A DNA stretch of 6,114 nt, taken from NCBI GenBank assembly GCA_021204715.1, contig JAJPYW010000187.1:1-6114 (forward strand). Reading direction: 5' to 3'. This DNA is from Prevotellaceae bacterium (lineage in GTDB: Bacteria; Bacteroidota; Bacteroidia; Bacteroidales; Bacteroidaceae). The position numbers and the translations under genes are program-made. The notes beneath the pieces are model-generated. The model did not search any database. It saw only the letters and a program-made list of their open reading frames with translations, and was not told the origin of the DNA. Every line of letters starts with the position of its first letter. The first letter of the stretch is position 1. Below, one piece after another: positions 1 through 5,146 of this stretch.

Positions 1-36
1 CCCGCCGGCCAACCCCCCCCACCCACGCGCCGCCCA

Positions 37-58
37 ACCCCCGGCCGGGGCCGGGGGT
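37..58. other. Strong G+C-only hairpin
   Basis: Bases 38-46 and 49-57 are perfect reverse complements (CCCCCGGCC and GGCCGGGGG), and an extra A-T pair forms at 37/58. As RNA this gives a stem of about nine pairs closed by a CGGG tetraloop. The first T-run begins about 20 bases further on (79-88), too far for a standard intrinsic terminator on the plus strand, and the minus strand has no T-run after it. It could belong to the end of an upstream gene outside the window, or be composition noise in a G+C-rich block. Confidence 0.4.
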
Positions 59-200
59 GGTGATAGCTTTGGCGGTTTGTTTTTTTTCGCTGTCTTTGCA
101 GGTGGAACTGCGGATAACGTAAGACTCTGTTCCCATTGCACCATGAGAGCGAGGAAAGGGATTGGTGGCAGTTCCTTATCTTTTTATCTTATTATCTTAC

Positions 201-229
201 TCCTTTATATATTTTCTTCCTTTATATAT
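201..229. repeat. Short AT-rich direct repeat
   Basis: The 12-mer TCCTTTATATAT occurs at 201-212 and again at 218-229, a 17-bp offset, inside the most AT-rich part of the leader. It lies just before the 22-bp repeat array. No function is evident; slippage in low-complexity DNA is a sufficient explanation. Confidence 0.4.
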
Positions 230-249
230 AGGCAGCTGCAGGTGCTTTT

Positions 250-315
250 CGCCTGCGCTTCCGGTGTCTGTCGCCTGCGCTTCCGGTGTCTGCCGCCTGC
301 GCTTCCGGTGCTTGT
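250..315. repeat. Three tandem 22-bp repeats
   Basis: Three head-to-tail units occupy 250-271, 272-293 and 294-315. All share the core CGCCTGCGCTTCCGGTG; units 1 and 2 differ only at the last base, and unit 3 differs in the tail (CTTGT instead of TCTGT). A decayed half copy can be seen at 235-249 (CAGGTGCTTTT against CCGGTGCTTGT at its end). The period is not a multiple of three, so the array is not a coding repeat. It lies about 77 bp upstream of the pyrB -33 element. It could be a protein-binding array, a variable-number tandem repeat or inert; the sequence alone does not decide. Confidence 0.9.
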
Positions 316-391
316 CTCCTTCCCTTTCCCCTTTTGCATGCTCTCTGCACGGGTGGTTGATAATTAAATTGTGAGAATGAGGGCGGAAATT

Positions 392-421
392 TTTGCGGCA
401 TGCGGAATTTAGCTATCTTTA
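392..421 (+). promoter_or_regulatory. Predicted promoter of the pyrB cluster
   Basis: A TTTG at 392-395 (-33 type) is followed after 18 bp by TATCTTTA at 414-421, which matches seven of eight positions of the Bacteroides -7 consensus TAnnTTTG. Transcription would begin near 427-429, giving a leader of only about 24 nt before the pyrB ATG. That leaves no room for an E. coli style pyrBI leader-peptide attenuator. A 7-bp inverted repeat (TTTAGCT 408-414, AGCTAAA 432-438) brackets the -7 element. Confidence 0.55.
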
Positions 422-451
422 CCGCTTGAAGAGCTAAAATATACATCAGGA

Positions 452-1405
452 ATGAAAAACAGAAGTTTAGTGACCATCGCCGAGTACTCCAAGGAGAAGA
501 TTCTCTATATGCTGGAATTGGCGAAGGAGTTTGAGGCGAAGCCCAACCGTCACTTGCTCGACGGCAAAGTGGTGGCTACCCTATTTTTTGAGCCTTCTAC
601 ACGCACGCGTCTCAGCTTCGAGACGGCGGCCAACCGCTTGGGGGCGCGTGTCATTGGCTTCAGCGACCCCAAGGCTACGAGCTCCTCGAAGGGGGAGACG
701 TTGAAGGATACCGTGAAGATGGTGAGCAATTATGCCGACATCATCGTGATGCGCCACTACTTGGAAGGGGCGCCGCGCTATGCCAGCGAAGTGACGTCGG
801 TGCCTATTGTCAACGCGGGCGACGGCTCCAACCAGCATCCTTCGCAGACGATGCTCGACCTGTATTCCATCTACAAGACGCAAGGCACGTTGGACGGATT
901 GAACATATTCTTGGTGGGCGACTTGAAGTACGGACGCACGGTGCACTCGCTGCTCATGGCCATGCGTCATTTCAACCCTACGTTCCATTTCATAGCCCCC
1001 GAGGAGCTGAGGATGCCCGAGGAGTACAAGATTTATTGCCGGCAGCAGGGCATCCGCTATGTGGAGCACTCGGAGTTTTCCGAGGAGTCTATCGCAGGAG
1101 CCGACATACTCTACATGACGCGCGTGCAGCGGGAACGTTTCACCGACTTGATGGAGTATGAACGGGTGAAGAACGTCTATATCTTGCGGGCGAAGATGCT
1201 TGAGAAGACGCGCCCGAACATGCGCATCCTGCATCCGCTGCCCCGTGTGAACGAGATTGCCTACGATGTGGACGAGAGCCCCAAGGCTTACTATTTTCAG
1301 CAGGCGCGCAACGGCTTGTATGCCCGCGAGGCTATCCTTTGCGACGTACTCGGCATCAGCTTGGACGAGGTGCGGCGCGACCGTGTCGAAGCCCAAGGGA
1401 AGTAG
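452..1405 (+). CDS. pyrB: Aspartate carbamoyltransferase catalytic chain (PyrB)
   Basis: PyrB condenses carbamoyl phosphate with L-aspartate to N-carbamoyl-aspartate, the committed step of cytosolic pyrimidine synthesis. The 317-residue protein is close to the usual 305-315. The N-terminal carbamoyl-phosphate domain shows FFEPSTRTR (45-53; S49, T50, R51 and T52 match E. coli S52-T55), then SSSKGETL (77-84; K80 equals E. coli K84), MRH (100-102) and [10 protein letters not shown] (124-133; H129 and Q132 equal H134 and Q137). The aspartate domain shows [11 protein letters not shown] (156-166; R162 equals R167), YMTRVQRER (221-229; R224 and Q226 equal R229 and Q231) and HPLPRVNEI (261-269). All active-site positions I could align are intact. 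The start fits the family N-terminus; upstream there is only AGGA abutting the ATG, so no proper Shine-Dalgarno. The adjacent pyrI implies a PyrB-PyrI holoenzyme, by analogy 2(c3):3(r2). Confidence 0.97.
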   Translation: MKNRSLVTIAEYSKEKILYMLELAKEFEAKPNRHLLDGKVVATLFFEPSTRTRLSFETAANRLGARVIGFSDPKATSSSKGETLKDTVKMVSNYADIIVMRHYLEGAPRYASEVTSVPIVNAGDGSNQHPSQTMLDLYSIYKTQGTLDGLNIFLVGDLKYGRTVHSLLMAMRHFNPTFHFIAPEELRMPEEYKIYCRQQGIRYVEHSEFSEESIAGADILYMTRVQRERFTDLMEYERVKNVYILRAKMLEKTRPNMRILHPLPRVNEIAYDVDESPKAYYFQQARNGLYAREAILCDVLGISLDEVRRDRVEAQGK

Positions 1406-1443
1406 TGCGTGAGGGGTTTTGCTAACTGATTAAATCCAAAGAA

Positions 1444-1908
1444 ATGGCTAACGAGAAGAAACAGCAATTGCAGGTGGCGGCGCTCGAGAACGGCACCGTC
1501 ATCGACCATATCCCCGCGGGGAAACTCTTTACGGTGGTGTCGCTGTTGGGGTTGCAAGAAATGAAGAACAACATCACCATCGGCTTCAACTTGGAGAGCG
1601 GAAAGTTGGGCAAGAAGGGCATCATCAAGATTGCCGACAAGTATTTCTGCGATGAGGAGATAAACCGCATCGCGGTGGTGACGCCCAACGTGGTGCTGAA
1701 CATCATACGCAATTATGAGGTGGTGGAGAAGCGCGAGGTGTGCCTGCCCGACCACCTGCACGGCATCGTGAAGTGCTCCAACCCGGTGTGCGTCACCAAC
1801 AACGAGCCCATGGAGACGCTCTTCGAGGTGGTGGACAAGGAGAAACGGGTGGTGAAATGCCACTATTGTGAAAAGGAGCAGCGGTTGGAGGACATCGAGC
1901 TGCTGTGA
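1444..1908 (+). CDS. pyrI: Aspartate carbamoyltransferase regulatory chain (PyrI)
   Basis: PyrI is the non-catalytic chain that binds nucleotide effectors and gives aspartate transcarbamoylase its allosteric control (in E. coli, ATP activates and CTP/UTP inhibit). At 154 residues it matches the family length (about 150). The N-terminal nucleotide-binding domain contains [12 protein letters not shown] (16-27), with D21-H22 at the place of E. coli D19-H20, and lysines at 62 and 96 near the positions of K60 and K94. The C-terminal zinc domain has the full four-cysteine set C111-x4-C116 and C139-x2-C142 that contacts the catalytic chain. It starts 38 bp after the pyrB stop with no promoter or terminator between them, so co-transcription is likely. 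No Shine-Dalgarno is visible, as is usual in Bacteroidota. The family assignment is secure; effector specificity is inferred from homology only. Confidence 0.97.
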   Translation: MANEKKQQLQVAALENGTVIDHIPAGKLFTVVSLLGLQEMKNNITIGFNLESGKLGKKGIIKIADKYFCDEEINRIAVVTPNVVLNIIRNYEVVEKREVCLPDHLHGIVKCSNPVCVTNNEPMETLFEVVDKEKRVVKCHYCEKEQRLEDIELL

Positions 1909-1952
1909 CTTTCCGCTTTGCGGCCATATAACGTTTATCGCATGTTTGTATT

Positions 1953-2525
1953 ATGAAAGAGGATTGGAAACCCGGGACGATGATTTACCCGCTGCCGGCC
2001 GTATTGGTGACTTGCGGCGGCACGCCCGAAGAGTATAATGTGCTCACGGTGGCTTGGACGGGGACTGTCTGTTCCAACCCGCCTATGTGCTACGTGTCGG
2101 TGCGTCCGGAGCGTTATTCGCACGACATCATCCTGCGCAACATGGAGTTTGTCATCAACTTGACCACTACCGGAATGGCGCGCGCCACCGACTGGTGCGG
2201 GGTGCGCTCGGGCCGCGATTACAACAAGTTCAAGGAGATGGGCTTGACGCCGGGAAAGTGTACCGTGGTGAGCGCGCCGCTTATCGAGGAGTCGCCACTG
2301 TGCATAGAGTGCCGGGTGAAGGAGGTGCTTTCGCTTGGCTCGCACGACATGTTCATAGCCGACGTGGTGAACGTGCGCGCCGAGATGGGACGCCTGAACC
2401 GCCAGACGGGAAAGTTGGAGCTGGCACAGAGTGATCCGCTTGTCTATGTGCACGGCAATTACTACGGGTTGGGGCAGAAGATTGGCAAGTTCGGGTGGTC
2501 GGTGGAGAAGAAACCCCGTGTGTAG
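1953..2525 (+). CDS. Flavin reductase-like / flavoredoxin family FMN-binding protein
   Basis: This 190-residue protein belongs to the flavin reductase-like split-barrel family (Pfam Flavin_Reduct type), which binds FMN and acts as an NAD(P)H:flavin reductase or, as flavoredoxin, as an electron carrier. Recognisable parts are the N-terminus with PLPAVLVTCG (13-22), the flavin-binding core LTVAWTGTVCSNPPMCYVSV (31-50) ending in RP (51-52), SHDII (56-60), FVINL (66-70), the DWCGVRSGRDYNKF loop (80-93), SPLCIECRV (114-122) and the C-terminal HGNYYGLG (167-174). No signal peptide or membrane segment is seen, so it is probably cytosolic. Seven cysteines (21, 40, 46, 82, 103, 117, 120) are notable, but they form no cluster-binding motif I recognise. 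It begins 44 bp after pyrI, probably in the same transcript; a poor promoter match (TTTG 1917-1920, CATGTTTG 1941-1948) would start almost at the ATG. Partner and substrate cannot be told from sequence. A link to pyrimidine synthesis is not evident. Confidence 0.88.
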   Translation: MKEDWKPGTMIYPLPAVLVTCGGTPEEYNVLTVAWTGTVCSNPPMCYVSVRPERYSHDIILRNMEFVINLTTTGMARATDWCGVRSGRDYNKFKEMGLTPGKCTVVSAPLIEESPLCIECRVKEVLSLGSHDMFIADVVNVRAEMGRLNRQTGKLELAQSDPLVYVHGNYYGLGQKIGKFGWSVEKKPRV

Positions 2526-2534
2526 GCTGTAAGG

Positions 2535-2539
2535 GGAGG
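2535..2539 (+). promoter_or_regulatory. Shine-Dalgarno-like GGAGG before the beta-barrel gene
   Basis: GGAGG lies 4 bases before the ATG at 2544 and 7 bases before a second in-frame ATG at 2547. It is the only good Shine-Dalgarno match at a gene start here, which is uncommon in Bacteroidota. The spacing favours the second ATG, which would give a protein one residue shorter with a classic Met-Lys signal-peptide start. It may be chance purine richness. Confidence 0.4.
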
Positions 2540-2543
2540 AACC

Positions 2544-3374
2544 ATGATGAAGGGAACCGTAATCGTGTTTTGCTTGACGGTGCTCCTCCCTGTGGGCTTG
2601 TGGGGACAGACTGACGGCGTAGCGCGTGGCGTGCAGTCAGCGGATGTTTTGCTGCAAGGCGGCGCCTCTTCCGAGGTCTTGTTGGACGAAGGGACGGAAC
2701 ATACAAACGGCCGTTATGACCATGCGGTGAACTTCGGCGTGAAGGGGGGATTCACCTCTTCGCTCTTCTTGGTGTCGAACTTCATGTTGAACGGCGAGCG
2801 CATCACCGAAGTGCAGAACAACTACAAGATTGGTTATTTCGGATCGTTTTTCATGCGCATCAACTTCAGGCAACATTTTCTGCAGCCCGAAATATCCTAC
2901 ACGGTGGACAACTGCAACATCACCTTCAACAAGCCGGTGCCCGAAGATGCCGGGGAGGATTATTTGGCGGAGACGGCATCCATTACTTCACGCATCCGCA
3001 GCATAGAGGTGCCCGTTATCTACGGATACAATATTATCAAGGAGGGGCCTTACAGCTTGGCTGTGTTCGCAGGGCCCAAGATACGCTACATACTGCGCAA
3101 GGCAAGCAGCGTCACTTTCGATAATTTCGACCAAGAGGGTGTGAGCGAAACGCTCTATCCCATCAACTTCAGTGTCACCGCAGGCGTGGCCGTGACCATA
3201 TCGCGTATCTTCTTCGACTTCCGCTATGACTTAGGCCTGCACAACATCTCCAAGCGCATGACCTACCACCCGGTCATCGAGGACGCTTCGGGCGAGCTGC
3301 TCGAATCGAGCAACCAGATACGCTTCCACCGCCGGGACAACGTGCTGAGCTTCTCTTTCGGCGTGTTCTTCTGA
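2544..3374 (+). CDS. PorT-like outer-membrane beta-barrel protein, function unknown
   Basis: This predicted exported protein has 276 residues (275 from ATG 2547). The N-terminus is a Sec signal peptide: Met-Lys, a hydrophobic core TVIVFCLTVLLPVGLW (5-20), and likely cleavage around G21-Q22; no lipobox cysteine follows. A polar linker (about 22-60) precedes alternating strands typical of the Bacteroidota OMP_b-brl_2/PorT-like small barrels: FGVKGGFTSS (64-73), YKIGYFGSFFMRINF (94-108), FLQPEISYTVDN (112-123), SIEVPVIYGYNII (153-165), YSLAVFAGPKIRYIL (170-184), a double strand at 207-232, and a final strand VLSFSFGVFF (267-276) ending in Phe as barrel proteins often do. Eight strands are plausible. 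It starts 18 bp after the flavin-reductase gene, so it is probably the last gene of that transcript. The fold is a fair call; ligand and role are unknown, and the gene may simply be a passenger in the operon. Confidence 0.75.
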   Translation: MMKGTVIVFCLTVLLPVGLWGQTDGVARGVQSADVLLQGGASSEVLLDEGTEHTNGRYDHAVNFGVKGGFTSSLFLVSNFMLNGERITEVQNNYKIGYFGSFFMRINFRQHFLQPEISYTVDNCNITFNKPVPEDAGEDYLAETASITSRIRSIEVPVIYGYNIIKEGPYSLAVFAGPKIRYILRKASSVTFDNFDQEGVSETLYPINFSVTAGVAVTISRIFFDFRYDLGLHNISKRMTYHPVIEDASGELLESSNQIRFHRRDNVLSFSFGVFF

Positions 3375-3410
3375 CGGGCGTGGCATGCCGGAAGTGCGGC
3401 GTGTGCCCGT
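3374..3410 (+). terminator. Hairpin at the end of the pyrB cluster, possible weak terminator
   Basis: ACGGGC (3374-3379) pairs with GCCCGT (3405-3410). After a 3-nt bulge (3380-3382), bases 3383-3390 pair with 3397-3404 including two G-U pairs, leaving a 6-nt loop. The stem of about 14 pairs begins on the last base of the beta-barrel stop codon, as expected for an operon end. No immediate T-run follows (only CTTTATCTT from 3416; the run of seven T lies at 3443-3449). Intrinsic termination is therefore uncertain, and an mRNA 3'-end stabilising role is also possible. Confidence 0.4.
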
Positions 3411-3491
3411 GACGGCTTTATCTTCCCATTGCCTTGTGTGTGTTTTTTTGATCGTCCGCTACATTCTTTTGCGGTAAATGGGGGTTATAGA

Positions 3492-3523
3492 TTTGGCTGT
3501 TAAGCCAAGTTGGGTTATCTTTG
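3492..3523 (+). promoter_or_regulatory. glyA promoter, full Bacteroides -33/-7 match
   Basis: TTTG (3492-3495) is followed after 20 bp by TATCTTTG (3516-3523), a perfect TAnnTTTG at ideal spacing. Transcription should begin near 3530 and give a leader of about 40 nt. The upstream TTTG is itself part of a second perfect TAnnTTTG (TAGATTTG, 3488-3495), preceded by TTTG at 3468-3471 with a short 16-bp spacer, so a weaker upstream start is possible. glyA therefore looks independently transcribed from the pyrB cluster. Confidence 0.8.
3493..3508. promoter_or_regulatory. Candidate operator dyad in the glyA promoter
   Basis: TTGGCT (3493-3498) and AGCCAA (3503-3508) form a perfect 6-bp inverted repeat with a 4-bp spacer. 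It overlaps the -33 element and lies in the spacer of the glyA promoter. A GGGTTAT direct repeat flanks it on both sides (3482-3488 and 3512-3518, exactly 30 bp apart). The position would suit a repressor site. No regulator can be named, and a 6-bp dyad can arise by chance. Confidence 0.4.
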
Positions 3524-3568
3524 TGGCTCGAACAGACAGGAAACGAATATCAATCCATTAATTGAAAT

Positions 3569-4849
3569 ATGAAAAGAGACGAACTGATTTTCGACATCAT
3601 CGAAAAGGAGCATCAGCGGCAGCTGAAAGGCATGGAGCTGATTGCATCGGAGAACTTCGTGAGCGACCAAGTGATGCAGGCCATGGGCAGCTACTTGACC
3701 AACAAGTATGCCGAGGGGTATCCCGGCAAGCGCTATTACGGAGGGTGTGAAGTGGTGGACCAAAGCGAGACGATAGCCATTGAACGCTTGAAACAGATTT
3801 TCGGCGCGGCTTGGGCGAATGTGCAGCCGCACTCGGGCGCGCAGGCCAATGCCGCCGTGTTCTTGGCTGTGCTCAACCCGGGCGACAAGTTCATGGGATT
3901 GAACTTGGCTCACGGCGGACACCTTTCGCACGGTTCCCCTGTGAACACTTCGGGCATTATCTATTCTCCTTGTGAATATAACTTGAAGCAGGAGACCGGA
4001 CGGGTGGATTACGACCAAATGGAGGAGGTGGCCTTGCGCGAGCGTCCCAAGATGATTATCGGCGGCGGCTCTGCTTACTCCCGTGAATGGGACTACAAGC
4101 GCATGCGCGACATTGCCGACAAGATTGGGGCTATCTTGATGATTGACATGGCACACCCCGCCGGCTTGATTGCCGCCGGCGAGTTGGACAACCCCTTGAA
4201 ATATGCCCACATTGTCACTTCCACTACGCACAAGACGATGCGTGGTCCGCGTGGCGGCGTTATCTTGATGGGCAAGGACTTTCCCAATCCTTGGGGCAAG
4301 AAGACGCCTAAAGGGGAAATCAAAATGATGTCGCAATTGCTTGACTCGGCGGTGTTCCCGGGTATTCAAGGCGGTCCGTTGGAGCATGTCATCGCTGCCA
4401 AGGCGGTGGCTTTCGGCGAGATTCTGCAACCCGAATGGAAACTCTATGCCAAGCAGGTGAAGAAGAATGCGGCTGCGCTGGCTCAGGCCATGATGGACCG
4501 TGGCTTCTCCATTGTGAGCGGCGGAACAGACAACCACTCCATGTTGGTGGACTTGCGCGGCAAATACCCCGACTTGACGGGCAAGGTGGCCGAGAAAGCT
4601 TTGGTGTCGGCCGACATTACCGTGAACAAGAACATGGTGCCTTTCGACAGCCGCTCGGCTTTCCAGACATCGGGCATCCGCTTGGGTACGCCCGCCATCA
4701 CCACACGCGGCGCCAAAGAGGAACTCATGCCGGTCATCGCCGACTTGATTGAGACGGTGCTTTCGCATGTGGACGACGAGAAGGTCATCGCCGGCGTGCG
4801 CGCCAAGGTGAACGAGACGATGAAGGAATATCCTTTGTTCGCGTATTGA
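3569..4849 (+). CDS. glyA: Serine hydroxymethyltransferase (GlyA)
   Basis: GlyA is a cytosolic PLP enzyme that interconverts serine plus tetrahydrofolate with glycine plus 5,10-methylene-tetrahydrofolate, a main source of one-carbon units for thymidylate, purines and methionine. At 426 residues it is slightly longer than E. coli GlyA (417). Visible motifs are [10 protein letters not shown] (23-32), [17 protein letters not shown] (45-61), the PHSGAQAN loop (87-94), AHGGHLSHG (114-122), [10 protein letters not shown] (191-200; D193 and H196 hold the PLP ring), [13 protein letters not shown] (218-230; K222 is the Schiff-base lysine), VFPGIQGGP (262-270), SGGTDNH (317-323) and [10 protein letters not shown] (367-376; R371 binds the substrate carboxylate). 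Residues around 238-258 ([16 protein letters not shown]) make this loop about 13 residues longer than in E. coli; I recall the same loop in other Bacteroidota GlyA proteins. The start fits the family, with an A/T-rich leader and no Shine-Dalgarno. It has its own promoter and faces fhs tail to tail. Confidence 0.98.
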   Translation: MKRDELIFDIIEKEHQRQLKGMELIASENFVSDQVMQAMGSYLTNKYAEGYPGKRYYGGCEVVDQSETIAIERLKQIFGAAWANVQPHSGAQANAAVFLAVLNPGDKFMGLNLAHGGHLSHGSPVNTSGIIYSPCEYNLKQETGRVDYDQMEEVALRERPKMIIGGGSAYSREWDYKRMRDIADKIGAILMIDMAHPAGLIAAGELDNPLKYAHIVTSTTHKTMRGPRGGVILMGKDFPNPWGKKTPKGEIKMMSQLLDSAVFPGIQGGPLEHVIAAKAVAFGEILQPEWKLYAKQVKKNAAALAQAMMDRGFSIVSGGTDNHSMLVDLRGKYPDLTGKVAEKALVSADITVNKNMVPFDSRSAFQTSGIRLGTPAITTRGAKEELMPVIADLIETVLSHVDDEKVIAGVRAKVNETMKEYPLFAY

Positions 4850-4896
4850 CGCTACTTGAGGCTTTACTCCCCTCTACTTGAAGCCATATTCCCCCT

Positions 4897-4911
4897 CCCT
4901 AATAATTAGGG
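4897..4911. other. Small dyad downstream of glyA
   Basis: CCCTAAT (4897-4903) and ATTAGGG (4905-4911) are perfect reverse complements around one central base. As RNA this would form a short stem with a 3-5 nt loop, followed by TTTT at 4917-4920. It is a possible weak first terminator or 3'-end hairpin for glyA, much weaker than the one at 4967. Confidence 0.3.
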
Positions 4912-4966
4912 GTAAGTTTTCATGTGGGGTTTTATGAGGAGTCATATACCTATTATATATATAAGG

Positions 4967-5005
4967 AAGAAGCTGTGTCTTTCAACTCGACACAGCTTCT
5001 TTTTT
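4967..5005 (+). terminator. Intrinsic terminator of glyA
   Basis: A perfect 13-bp stem, AAGAAGCTGTGTC (4967-4979) with GACACAGCTTCTT (4989-5001), closes a 9-nt loop and runs directly into six T residues (5000-5005). This is a textbook factor-independent terminator on the plus strand, about 117 bp beyond the glyA stop. On the minus strand the stem is followed by CCTTATATATA rather than a T-run, so it is a poor terminator for fhs. Confidence 0.9.
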
Positions 5006-5011
5006 ATCGGG

Positions 5012-5146
5012 GAAAGCGTTATGACAAAGGACGTGGCCTTTTATTCTAAGTAGCGCATCTTTTATCCTAAGCAACGTCTCCTTTTATCCCCAATCACACA
5101 TCCTTTTCTATTGAAGAGTGTTCTGTTTGTCTTTGGGAACGCTTTC
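5012..5146. repeat. Long-range inverted repeat enclosing the fhs 3' UTR repeats
   Basis: GAAAGCGTT (5012-5020) is the exact reverse complement of AACGCTTTC (5138-5146). Further inward, GACAAA (5023-5028) complements TTTGTC (5126-5131). Together they give 15 pairs with a 2/6-nt internal loop, closing around the ~22-bp repeats. The right arm overlaps the fhs stop codon (5145-5147). In the fhs mRNA this could form a closing stem for the 3' untranslated region. The pairing is seen directly; any function is inference. Confidence 0.45.
5038..5124. repeat. Imperfect ~22-bp tandem repeats
   Basis: The word CTTTTAT recurs at 5038, 5059 and 5081, and CTTTTCTA at 5103, a spacing of 21, 22 and 22 bp. 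Units 1 and 2 are most alike (CTTTTATtCTAAG and CTTTTATcCTAAG, then further matches). Unit 3 agrees with unit 2 at about 14 of 22 positions, and unit 4 keeps only the start. On the minus strand, which is the fhs 3' UTR, the units read as GGATAAAAG-type words. The array is degenerate and unrelated in sequence to the one at 250-315. Confidence 0.55.

Larger units (their letters stand above)
1..451. other. Non-coding leader region upstream of pyrB
   Basis: No convincing gene is present in this stretch. The short open frames that cross it translate the tandem repeats and AT-rich tracts into low-complexity peptides and match no family I recognise. In order it holds a very G+C-rich block with a hairpin (1-60), a T-run (79-88), an AT-rich segment (about 180-230), a three-copy 22-bp tandem repeat (250-315), a pyrimidine-rich stretch (316-335) and the pyrB promoter (392-421). 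The sharp swing from about 88% G+C to strongly AT-rich within 200 bases contrasts with the even composition of the coding part. Confidence 0.6.
4850..5144. other. Convergent intergenic region between glyA and fhs
   Basis: This 295-bp stretch has no credible gene. It contains a weak dyad (4897-4911), an AT-rich segment (about 4948-4964), the glyA terminator (4967-5005), and an imperfect ~22-bp repeat array (5038-5124) enclosed by a long inverted repeat (5012-5146). Both neighbouring genes are transcribed towards it, so it holds two 3' untranslated regions. Confidence 0.6.

Noticed and set aside
250..315. CRISPR array
   Set aside because: The 22-bp units are directly adjacent with no spacers, and no cas gene is near.
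377..412. Possible 11-residue leader peptide before pyrB (ATG at 377, stop TAG 410-412)
   Set aside because: It lies upstream of the predicted transcript start, overlaps the promoter elements, and has no pyrimidine-run or terminator arrangement like that of E. coli pyrL.
77..446. Small open frames of 70-96 codons on both strands across the leader
   Set aside because: They translate the AT-rich tract and the 22-bp repeats into low-complexity peptides, have no family resemblance, and the repeat period breaks the frame.
581..1396. Long minus-strand open frame (271 codons) opposite pyrB
   Set aside because: The plus-strand frame is unmistakable PyrB; the opposite frame is His/Arg/Val-rich, a usual by-product of codon bias, with no recognisable domain.
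1917..1948. Promoter directly before the flavin-reductase gene
   Set aside because: TTTG and CATGTTTG are well spaced, but the -7 box has a wrong first base and the start would fall on the ATG, so co-transcription with pyrI is the simpler reading.
3515..4768. Long minus-strand open frame (417 codons) opposite glyA
   Set aside because: It is the shadow of a G+C-biased gene; its composition is His- and Val-rich and it shows no motif, while GlyA on the plus strand is intact.
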